From an uncultured Phenylobacterium sp. (GTDB lineage Bacteria; Pseudomonadota; Alphaproteobacteria; Caulobacterales; Caulobacteraceae), in the NCBI GenBank assembly GCA_945952175.1, contig CAMFHW010000268.1:1-6092 (forward strand): a stretch of 6,092 nt of DNA, read 5' to 3'. A program made the translations under genes and the position numbers. The notes below the pieces were generated by a model. The model made no database searches. It was given only the letters and a program-made list of their open reading frames with translations, and had not been told where the DNA came from. Positions 1 to 5,908 of this stretch are shown piece by piece. Each line of letters opens with the position of its first letter. Position 1 is the first letter of the stretch.

Positions 1-408
1 GGTCCAGGCGACGCCCTCGTTCTCCAGGCTGACCGGCGGGAAGAACAGGCCGGCGCGGCCGGTCAGTCGGCCGAGCGGGCTTGGCGGGGCGGTGAACCTC
101 AGATAGGCCTCGCCCAGGTCGACCTTGTCGCTGATCTTGGGCTGCAGCTCGGCGGTGACCACGGCGCCGAGATTGAAGTTGAAGCGTGGCCGCCATTCGA
201 GCGCCACCTCGGAGAGCGACAGCCCCTGCACCGCATCGGTCTTGCCCGTGCCGCCGTCCAGCCAACTGCGGTCGCCGCCCGTGGAGGCGAGCCGCACGTC
301 GATCAGGCCGTGGAAGGCCTGCGGGCCGAAGACCGAGGATTGGGCGTGGGCGGCCGAGCCGAGCAACAGGGCGGCGGCGAGGCCGGCGAAGGCGCTTCTG
401 GCTCTCAC
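1..408 (-). CDS. Exported, probable outer-membrane beta-barrel protein (N-terminal fragment)
   Basis: The 136 residues present are the N-terminus; the gene runs off the left edge of the window. It begins with a typical Sec signal peptide: MRAR, then a hydrophobic stretch (AFAGLAAALLLGSAA), then an AHA cleavage site near residue 22. The mature part alternates short polar and hydrophobic strands (SLSEVALEWRP, FNFNLGAVVTAELQP, LGEAYLRFTAP) and ends in GRAGLFFPPVSLENEG, a pattern seen in porin-like outer-membrane proteins. The GTG start at 408 is chosen because GGGGAGG lies 6 bases upstream (about 415-421) and the signal peptide starts directly there. It follows the phosphodiesterase gene by 16 bases on the same strand, so it is probably the third gene of that operon. 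I do not recognise a named family. A periplasmic protein is the alternative; the missing C-terminus would decide. Export is fairly sure, the barrel assignment is inference. Confidence 0.72.
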   Translation of the reverse strand, partial: MRARSAFAGLAAALLLGSAAHAQSSVFGPQAFHGLIDVRLASTGGDRSWLDGGTGKTDAVQGLSLSEVALEWRPRFNFNLGAVVTAELQPKISDKVDLGEAYLRFTAPPSPLGRLTGRAGLFFPPVSLENEGVAWT

Positions 409-413
409 GACAG

Positions 414-421
414 CCCTCCCC
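414..421 (-). promoter_or_regulatory. Strong ribosome binding site for the exported-protein gene
   Basis: On the minus strand the sequence reads GGGGAGGG followed by GCTGTC and then the GTG start at 408. This is the clearest Shine-Dalgarno sequence in the window. It fixes a non-ATG start immediately before a signal peptide, and lies in the 16-base gap after the phosphodiesterase stop codon (425-427). Confidence 0.75.
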
Positions 422-424
422 AGG

Positions 425-2773
425 TCAGCCGTAACTGCGCGTCTCCCCATCCTCGCGCAGGAAGATCAAAAGTTCATTGAGCGGCTGGGGCTTGGCGATC
501 AGGTAGCCCTGGATCGCATCGCAGCCCATGGCGGTCAGCAGTTGGAAGGTGTTGGCGGTCTCAACACCCTCGGCGGTGACCTTCATCCCGAGGCTGTGGG
601 CGAGATCGATGGTCGAGCGCACGATCAGGGCGTCGCGCTGGCTCTCGGCGACATCGGTGATCAGCGATTTGTCGATCTTCAGCTCCTGGCCGCGGATCTG
701 TTTCAGATAGGACAGCGAGGACAGGCCCGAGCCGAAGTCGTCAATGGAGATCGAGGCGCCGGCGGCGCGGAACCGGTCGAGCAGCTCCAGCGCCATGGTC
801 GGATTGTCGATGACCGCCGTCTCGGTGATCTCGAAACAGATGCGGCCGACGGCCTGGCTGAGGGTGCGGTCGACGAAATCGGCGAAGTCGTGGTCGCCCA
901 GCAGGCGGCCGGAGATGTTCACCGAGACCTCCATCTGATGGCCGAGGCGCGCCATGGCGGCCTGGTCGGCGATGGCCTGGCGCAGGACCCAGTCGGTCAG
1001 GGTGCGGATATGGCCGGTCTCCTCGGCCATGGGGATGAACAGGTCGGGCCGCAGCATGCCGCGCGTCGGGTGGCGCCAGCGGACCAGGCCCTCGACGGCG
1101 TTCACCCGGCGGCTGCGCAGGTCGAACTTCGGCTGATGGAACAGCTCCACCTCGCCCGAGCGGATCGCCCACAGCATGCCGCTCATCAGGGCCAGGTTGG
1201 AGGACGGGTCGCCATAGGCGGCCGCATCGAAGAAGGCGACCTTGCGCTTCGCGGCGCGGGCTTGGTCGAGGGCGATGCTCGCCTGCTCGATCGGCTCGAC
1301 TGAGGCGGCCCCGGCGGCGCGCGCGAGACCGACGGTCAGGGCCACGTCGATGGCGTCGCCGCCGATGTGCAGGGGCTGTTCGAGCTGGCCCAGCAGCAGA
1401 ACGATCCGCGCCTCGGCCGCCGCCTCGTCCTCCGCCGCGAAGACCAGGCCCAGGACCTCGCTGGAAAGGCGGCAGACTACCCCGTCGCGCTGCAGGCCGG
1501 CCAGTCGCTCGCCGACCTCGCGTATCACCTGGGCCGCCATGGCGTAGCCGATCGCGCCGCGCACATGGGCGAAGCGGTCGATGCCGAGCACCGCGACGAA
1601 CACCGCCGCGCCGTCGCTCGGCGCGCGTTCGGCGAGCGCCCGCTCCAGGGTCAGGCGGTTGCCGAGCCCGGTCTCGGCGTCGTGCAGGGCCAGGTGGGTG
1701 ATCCGCCGCTCGCGCTCGCGGATCTCGGTGGCCATCAGGTTGAAGCTCTCGGCCAGGCGACCGATCTCGTCCTGGCTCTCGACGGCGACATGGCCGTCCT
1801 CACCGCGTTGCAGCCGGCCGACCGCGCGGTCGAGCTCGGAGACCGGCCGGGTGACGCTGCGCGCCAGGCTCCAGCTGCCCAGCACGACGAGGCAGAGGCC
1901 GAGCAGGCCGGTGAGGCCGATGGTGGCCAGCAGCGGCTGGTAGGGCGCGAGCGCGCGGGCCATCGGATAGGTCAGCAGCAGGGCGGCCCCGTCCTTGCCG
2001 GTCAGGCTCGGCAGGGGTTTCACCAGGCCGATCGCGGCGCCGGCCGGCGTCTTCAGCCCGCGGGGGCTGCGGGCCTTGGCGGCGAGCGCCCCGTCCATGA
2101 AGCGGTTCAGGCTCCCGCGGTCGGTCAGGCCGCCACCCGAGCTGAGGGTCCAGCCGGCGGCGGTCTTGTGCGCGACGTTGGCGTCGAGCGGGATGGCGGC
2201 CAGGCGCTCCAGGGCCGACATCTCGCCGTCGTCGAGGCGGGCGGCGAACACCACCCAGCCGCTCAGGTCCGGCGACAGGATCGGGGTGGCGATCATCTGG
2301 TAGGGCGTACCGTCCAGCACATAGACCCCCGCCGGCGCCTCGGAATTGTAGAAGGCCTGGACCAGTTCGTCGGCGTGGGGGCGGAGCTTGCCAGGATCGG
2401 CCGCCGAGATCTGGCCGTCGACGCCGACGATGAAGGCCAGGTCGATGCCGAACCGGGCGCGCAGGTTCTCCATGGCCGAGACGATGGTGGCCTGGTCGTG
2501 GGTGGCGAAGGCTTCGCGGAAGCCGAAATCGCGCGACAGCAGGGCCGCGCCCTGGCGCAGCTGCTCGGTGCGCATGGACCAGACGCGGTCGAACACCGTG
2601 CCCGAGGCGGTGAGTTCGCCGCGCACCTGGCGCTGGGCGGCGTTCGAGACCGCCGAATAGACCGCCGCCGAGATCAGCAACAGGATCACGCCGAACAGGC
2701 CCGCATAGAGCACGGTCAGCTTGGTCCGCAGGTGGCGGGCGAGCGACAGGCGGGCGAAGGCGGCGCGGATCAT
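425..2773 (-). CDS. Membrane Cache-HAMP-degenerate GGDEF-EAL c-di-GMP phosphodiesterase
   Basis: This 782-residue inner-membrane sensor protein probably hydrolyses c-di-GMP to pGpG. Domain order: membrane segment about 19-42; periplasmic sensor 43-278 with Cache-like features (FIVGVDGQISAADP near 114, AGVYVLDGTPYQMIATPI near 148), perhaps dCache_3-type; membrane segment about 281-303; HAMP about 304-356 with the DEIGRLAESFN signature at 335; GGDEF-like domain 357-517; EAL domain about 530-775. The GGDEF keeps the DAETGLGNR entry motif (365) but its active site reads SSEVL (437-441) and no RxxD inhibitory site is in register, so it should not make c-di-GMP. The EAL domain has the expected catalytic and metal residues: E561 (motif is EGL, not EAL), N619, E648, D678 and D679, K699, E735 and Q755. 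The ATG at 2773 lies 2 bases after the cupredoxin stop, suggesting translational coupling. The degenerate GGDEF may serve as a GTP-binding regulatory domain (inference). The periplasmic ligand is unknown; the secreted neighbours suggest an envelope or redox cue. Confidence 0.93.
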   Translation of the reverse strand: MIRAAFARLSLARHLRTKLTVLYAGLFGVILLLISAAVYSAVSNAAQRQVRGELTASGTVFDRVWSMRTEQLRQGAALLSRDFGFREAFATHDQATIVSAMENLRARFGIDLAFIVGVDGQISAADPGKLRPHADELVQAFYNSEAPAGVYVLDGTPYQMIATPILSPDLSGWVVFAARLDDGEMSALERLAAIPLDANVAHKTAAGWTLSSGGGLTDRGSLNRFMDGALAAKARSPRGLKTPAGAAIGLVKPLPSLTGKDGAALLLTYPMARALAPYQPLLATIGLTGLLGLCLVVLGSWSLARSVTRPVSELDRAVGRLQRGEDGHVAVESQDEIGRLAESFNLMATEIRERERRITHLALHDAETGLGNRLTLERALAERAPSDGAAVFVAVLGIDRFAHVRGAIGYAMAAQVIREVGERLAGLQRDGVVCRLSSEVLGLVFAAEDEAAAEARIVLLLGQLEQPLHIGGDAIDVALTVGLARAAGAASVEPIEQASIALDQARAAKRKVAFFDAAAYGDPSSNLALMSGMLWAIRSGEVELFHQPKFDLRSRRVNAVEGLVRWRHPTRGMLRPDLFIPMAEETGHIRTLTDWVLRQAIADQAAMARLGHQMEVSVNISGRLLGDHDFADFVDRTLSQAVGRICFEITETAVIDNPTMALELLDRFRAAGASISIDDFGSGLSSLSYLKQIRGQELKIDKSLITDVAESQRDALIVRSTIDLAHSLGMKVTAEGVETANTFQLLTAMGCDAIQGYLIAKPQPLNELLIFLREDGETRSYG

Positions 2774-2775
2774 GC

Positions 2776-3408
2776 TCAGTACTTGCCGTGCTTCAGGGGC
2801 GCCGGACGCAGGTCGACGGTCTCAGCAAGGCGCAGGACGCCGGCGGCCGGGATCGCGGCGGCGACCACGCGCTCGCCGCGCGCCGTCTTCTGATAGGGGT
2901 GCCACAGGGTGACGCTGGCCGGGCCGGCGGGCAGGCCGGCGATGGTCGCCTCGCCCTGGGCGTTGGTCTTGGCGGCGTAGGGCGTGTCGACCACGCGGAT
3001 GTAGCCGGTCATGTCGTCGTGGATGTTGCAGCCCACCGAGACGACGCCGACCTTGTCGAACTTCACCATGCGGGTCTCGTCACGGCCGTAGAGCTTCAGC
3101 TCGAAGGTCTTGGCCGGCGAGAAGGAATAGACGTGGTGCAGGATGGGATCGAGGTTCGGGAACGACACGTCCGCGCCGACCGGAACCACCAGCACGAAGG
3201 GCACGAAGGTCATGTCCTTCTGGGCCATGCGATAGGGCCAGGAGAAGTGGATCGGCCCCCTTGGCGCCCCGGCCTGCGGCGCGACCATGACGACGGCCTC
3301 CGCCACCGGCTTGCCGGCGGGAGTGCGGAGGCTGACCGTGAGGTCCCCGGCCCAGGCGGGCGCGGCGACCGCCAGCCCCAGGAGGAGGGTTGCGAGGGCG
3401 GCGCGCAT
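2776..3408 (-). CDS. Secreted cupredoxin-like copper protein ('methylamine utilization protein' type)
   Basis: This 210-residue precursor has a signal peptide (MRAALATLLLGLAVAAPAWA, cleavage after residue 20) and should be periplasmic. Residues 22-140 form a cupredoxin-like domain: VPVGADVSFPNLDPILHHVY carries a candidate ligand His (91 or 92), and SVGCNIHDDMTGYI gives Cys127, His130 and Met133. Together these form a His...Cys-x2-His-x2-Met set like a type 1 copper site, with one of the shorter ligand loops. Residues about 140-200 (AKTNAQGEATIAGLPAGPASVTLWHP) resemble a small carboxypeptidase-regulatory or transthyretin-like beta domain. Databases often name such proteins 'methylamine utilization protein'; no mau genes are visible here, so that name should not be taken as function. 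The ATG at 3408 starts the signal peptide exactly; a GTG two codons upstream (3414) is also possible, and neither has a convincing ribosome binding site. First gene of the leftward operon. Likely role: electron transfer or copper/redox sensing (inference). Confidence 0.88.
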   Translation of the reverse strand: MRAALATLLLGLAVAAPAWAGDLTVSLRTPAGKPVAEAVVMVAPQAGAPRGPIHFSWPYRMAQKDMTFVPFVLVVPVGADVSFPNLDPILHHVYSFSPAKTFELKLYGRDETRMVKFDKVGVVSVGCNIHDDMTGYIRVVDTPYAAKTNAQGEATIAGLPAGPASVTLWHPYQKTARGERVVAAAIPAAGVLRLAETVDLRPAPLKHGKY

Positions 3409-3579
3409 GCGCACCAAAAATAGCCGCCAGGGTGTGAAGCGGCTCTTAACCCTGTTGGCGCGCGCAAGCCTCGCCCCGTGGCGATGCGCAGGGTTGCGTT
3501 CCCTTGCGGTGCTTGGGACACTGGCGAGATTGATCGACCCGCAGGCGTTATTTTCGCGCCGATTTCGAAAGTTGGAACT
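3409..3579. promoter_or_regulatory. Divergent intergenic promoter region
   Basis: This is the only sizeable non-coding stretch in the window (171 bases) and lies between divergently transcribed genes, so it must hold promoters for both the cupredoxin operon (leftward) and the MoxR-VWA pair (rightward). It is clearly richer in A and T than the flanking genes, especially 3530-3580. I could not match convincing -35/-10 pairs with standard spacing. For the leftward gene, TATTTT (minus strand, about 3417-3422) would be a -10 element only if the transcript were nearly leaderless. For the rightward gene, TTGATC (3530) and TTATTTT (3548) are present but only 12 bases apart. Exact promoters are therefore not called. 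Confidence 0.6.
3416..3444 (-). promoter_or_regulatory. Terminator-like hairpin before the cupredoxin start (possible attenuator or operator)
   Basis: On the minus strand, AGCCGC (3444-3439) and GCGGCT (3427-3422) form a perfect 6-bp inverted repeat with an 11-base loop, followed directly by ATTTTT (3421-3416). The ATG of the cupredoxin gene is 8 bases further on. Stem plus U-tract is the shape of an intrinsic terminator, but no gene ends upstream on this strand, so if functional it would act as a leader attenuator, a start-region hairpin, or a DNA dyad bound by a regulator. A 6-bp dyad can arise by chance in GC-rich DNA. Confidence 0.35.
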
Positions 3580-4542
3580 TTGACGATTTCCACTCCCACG
3601 GCGCTGAAATCCGCGCCCGCCAATCCCATGGCTTCGGTGGAGGCCCTGATCGCGGGCCTCGAGAGCGTCGGCTACATCGCCTCGCGGCGGATCGCGACCG
3701 CGCTGTTCATGTCGGTGAACCTGCAGAAGCCGATCCTGGTGGAAGGCTCGGCCGGCGTCGGCAAGACGGAACTGGCGCTCTCGACCGCCAACCTGCTCGG
3801 CCTGCCGCTGATCCGGATGCAGTGCTACGAGGGCCTGGACGAGTCCAAGGCGCTGTACGAGTGGAAGTACGGCAAGCAGCTGCTCTACACTCAGATCCTG
3901 AAGGACCGGATGGGCGTGGCCCTGGCCGACGCCCCCGACATGGAGGCGGCCATGGACCGCCTGCACGGCATGGGCGACCTGTTCTTCTCCGAGCCCTTCC
4001 TCGAACCGCGCCCGCTGATGAAGGCGCTGAAGGAAGATGACGGCTGCGTCCTGCTGATCGACGAGATCGACAAGTCGGACGAGGCCTTCGAGGCCTTCCT
4101 GCTGGAGGTGCTGTCGGCCTACCAGGTCTCAGTGCCCGAACTGGGCGTGCTGAAGGCCAAGACCCCGCCGATCGTATTCCTGACCTCGAACAATGTCCGC
4201 GACCTGGGCGACGCCCTGAAGCGCCGCTGCCTGCACCTGCACATCCCGCTGCCGGACGCGGCGCTGGAACGGCGGATCGTCTCCAGCCGCGTGCCGGATA
4301 TCGAGGCGAGCCTGACGAACCAACTGGTCAGCTTCGTGCAGTCGCTGCGCACACTCGACCTGCGCAAGTCTCCCTCGATCTCCGAGACCGTCGACTGGGC
4401 CCGCGCGCTGATCCTGCTGAACGCTGACAGCCTGGACGGCGAGGTGGTGCGCGACACCCTGAACGTGCTGCTGAAGTTCGAGCAGGACATCGCCGCGGTG
4501 GAGCCGCAGATCGTCGAGCTGATCCGCAAGCCCCTGGCCTGA
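3580..4542 (+). CDS. MoxR-family AAA+ ATPase, CoxD-like
   Basis: This is a 320-residue cytoplasmic ATPase if it starts at TTG 3580. Visible AAA+ elements: Walker A GSAGVGKT (56-63), Walker B VLLIDEID (157-164), sensor 1 FLTSNN (200-205), RR (215-216) as candidate arginine finger, and the C-terminal SISETVDWARAL segment (267-277) with the sensor 2 region. The QCYEGLDESKALYEW stretch (81-95) matches CoxD-type MoxR proteins. MoxR ATPases form hexamers and act with VWA-domain partners in protein maturation or metal-cofactor insertion; CoxD acts on carbon monoxide dehydrogenase. The adjoining CoxE-like gene supports that pairing, but no cox structural genes are seen, so the client is unknown. Start choice: TTG 3580 has GAAAG 8 bases upstream and gives a normal family length; ATG 3628 (304 residues) lacks a ribosome binding site; GTG 3478 would add 34 residues that look non-coding. 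Family is certain, start is not. Confidence 0.92.
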   Translation: MTISTPTALKSAPANPMASVEALIAGLESVGYIASRRIATALFMSVNLQKPILVEGSAGVGKTELALSTANLLGLPLIRMQCYEGLDESKALYEWKYGKQLLYTQILKDRMGVALADAPDMEAAMDRLHGMGDLFFSEPFLEPRPLMKALKEDDGCVLLIDEIDKSDEAFEAFLLEVLSAYQVSVPELGVLKAKTPPIVFLTSNNVRDLGDALKRRCLHLHIPLPDAALERRIVSSRVPDIEASLTNQLVSFVQSLRTLDLRKSPSISETVDWARALILLNADSLDGEVVRDTLNVLLKFEQDIAAVEPQIVELIRKPLA

Positions 4543-4546
4543 TCCC

Positions 4547-5908
4547 ATGCAGGCCGCCCTGGAGGACTTCTTCCGCGCGCTTCGCTCGGCCGATGTCCGG
4601 GTCTCGCCGGCCGAGGCGATCGACGCCCACCGCTGCGTGGCCGCCATCGGCTTCGAGGACCGCGAGCTGTTCCGCGACGCCCTCTGCGCGACGCTCGCCA
4701 AGAGCGCCGACGAGGTCACGCGGTTCGACCGCACCTTCGACACCTTCTTCACCCGCGAGGCCTTCCAGGCCAAGCCGCCGCCCTCGCCCGAGGATGGCGA
4801 CCCGATGGACGGCCTGCCGCAGGAAGCCCAGGAGTCCGAGCTCGCGCGCATGCTGCTGGAGGGCGACGCGGTCAGCCTCGCCCAGTCCATGGAGGCCGCG
4901 GCCGAGCGCGCGCAGGTCTCGCAGATCCGCCTGTCGACCCAGCGGAGCCGCCTGACCCGACGGCTGCTGGAAGAGATGGGCCTGGCGGAGATCGAGCGGA
5001 TCATCGCCGCCGCACGCAAGCTGGAGGACGCCCGGTCCCAGGCCGCCGCCCAGCGGCTGGACGACGCCCGCAAGGGCCTGGCCGCCGAGGCCCAGGCCTT
5101 TGTCGAGCGCCAGCACGAGCTCTACGCCGCCGACAGCGCGCGGAACCTGCGCGAGGAGCTCCTGGCGCGGAAGGCGCTGAACGCCGACGGCGGCATCGAT
5201 CCGGTCGACCTCGCCATGATGCAGGCCCTGGTCAAGCGCATGGCCAAGCGGCTGGCCGATCGCTATTCGCGGCGCAAGCACACGGCCTGGAAGGGTCACC
5301 TCGATGTCCGCCGTACGCTGCGCCGCTCGATGGGCTATGGCGGCATGCCCTTCGACATCGTCTTCAAGACCAAGAAGGTCGACAAGCCGTCGATCGTGGC
5401 GATCTGCGACGTCTCCAAGTCGGTGGCCGCCGCCGCCCAGTTCCTGCTGACCTTTCTCTATTCGCTGAACGAGGTGGTCGACCGGATGGAGGCCTTCGCC
5501 TTCTCGGGCCGGATGATCAGCGTCAACGAGGTGCTGGACGAGCACCACGTCGAGACCGCGATCCTGGAGGTCCTGAAGCGGATCGGCTTCCAGCAGACCG
5601 ACTACGGCAAGAGCCTGGAGGACTTCTGCGAGCAGCACCTCGACCAGCTCGACCGCCACACCACGGTGATCTTCCTGGGCGACGCACGCTCGAACTATGC
5701 GGACCCGCGGCTGGACCTGCTGGCGACCATCCAGAAGCGGTCCCGCGCGGTGATCTGGCTGAACCCCGAGCCCGAGAGCTACTGGGGCCAGGGTGACAGC
5801 GTGATGCACCGCTACGAGCGGTTCTGCCACGTGGCCAAGCACTGCAACACGCTGGGCCAGCTGGAGCGGATCATCGAGGACGTTCTGCGGACCTACATCC
5901 CGCACTAG
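4547..5908 (+). CDS. CoxE-like von Willebrand factor A (VWA) domain protein
   Basis: This 453-residue cytoplasmic protein is the expected partner of the MoxR ATPase just upstream. The N-terminal part (1-75) is helical; 76-100 is a proline/acidic linker; 105-240 is strongly charged and helical, possibly coiled coil. The VWA domain covers about 280-450. Its metal-ion-dependent adhesion site is intact: DVSKS (288-292), the Thr of QQTDYG (T351) and the Asp of FLGDARSNY (D379). The WLNPEPESYWGQGDSVM segment (404-420) is characteristic of CoxE-type VWA proteins. Such proteins link MoxR ATPases to their clients through the metal-bound VWA face. The ATG at 4547 follows the MoxR stop by 4 bases with no clear ribosome binding site, which suggests translational coupling. 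The C-terminus has a Cys/His cluster, CHVAKHC (427-433), of unknown meaning. The stop overlaps the opposing TauE/SafE-like gene. Confidence 0.92.
   Translation: MQAALEDFFRALRSADVRVSPAEAIDAHRCVAAIGFEDRELFRDALCATLAKSADEVTRFDRTFDTFFTREAFQAKPPPSPEDGDPMDGLPQEAQESELARMLLEGDAVSLAQSMEAAAERAQVSQIRLSTQRSRLTRRLLEEMGLAEIERIIAAARKLEDARSQAAAQRLDDARKGLAAEAQAFVERQHELYAADSARNLREELLARKALNADGGIDPVDLAMMQALVKRMAKRLADRYSRRKHTAWKGHLDVRRTLRRSMGYGGMPFDIVFKTKKVDKPSIVAICDVSKSVAAAAQFLLTFLYSLNEVVDRMEAFAFSGRMISVNEVLDEHHVETAILEVLKRIGFQQTDYGKSLEDFCEQHLDQLDRHTTVIFLGDARSNYADPRLDLLATIQKRSRAVIWLNPEPESYWGQGDSVMHRYERFCHVAKHCNTLGQLERIIEDVLRTYIPH

Noticed and set aside
125..1303. A 392-codon plus-strand open frame opposite the EAL domain and the exported-protein gene.
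   Set aside because: Composition of a codon shadow and no motif; the minus-strand frame carries a full EAL catalytic set and a signal peptide.
1367..2893. A 508-codon open frame on the plus strand opposite the phosphodiesterase and cupredoxin genes.
   Set aside because: Its product is low-complexity and rich in Gly, Ala, Gln, Asp, Arg and His, with no recognisable domain; it spans a gene junction and mirrors well-supported coding genes. Long antisense frames are expected in very GC-rich DNA.
3449..3466. Near-palindromic TTGGCGCGCGCAA in the divergent region, as a possible operator, and a single TTAA as a possible CtrA half-site.
   Set aside because: The symmetry is imperfect and dominated by an alternating CG run; no second TTAA at CtrA spacing is present.
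3409..3966. Extension of the cupredoxin frame upstream of 3408, giving a 396-residue protein.
   Set aside because: The added part overlaps the ATPase gene antisense, looks like shadow sequence, and would bury the signal peptide in the middle of the protein.
4328..5905. A 525-codon open frame on the minus strand opposite the VWA gene and the end of the MoxR gene.
   Set aside because: Repetitive Leu/Gly/Val/Asp/His-rich composition without domains, whereas the opposite strand has intact MIDAS and AAA+ motifs.
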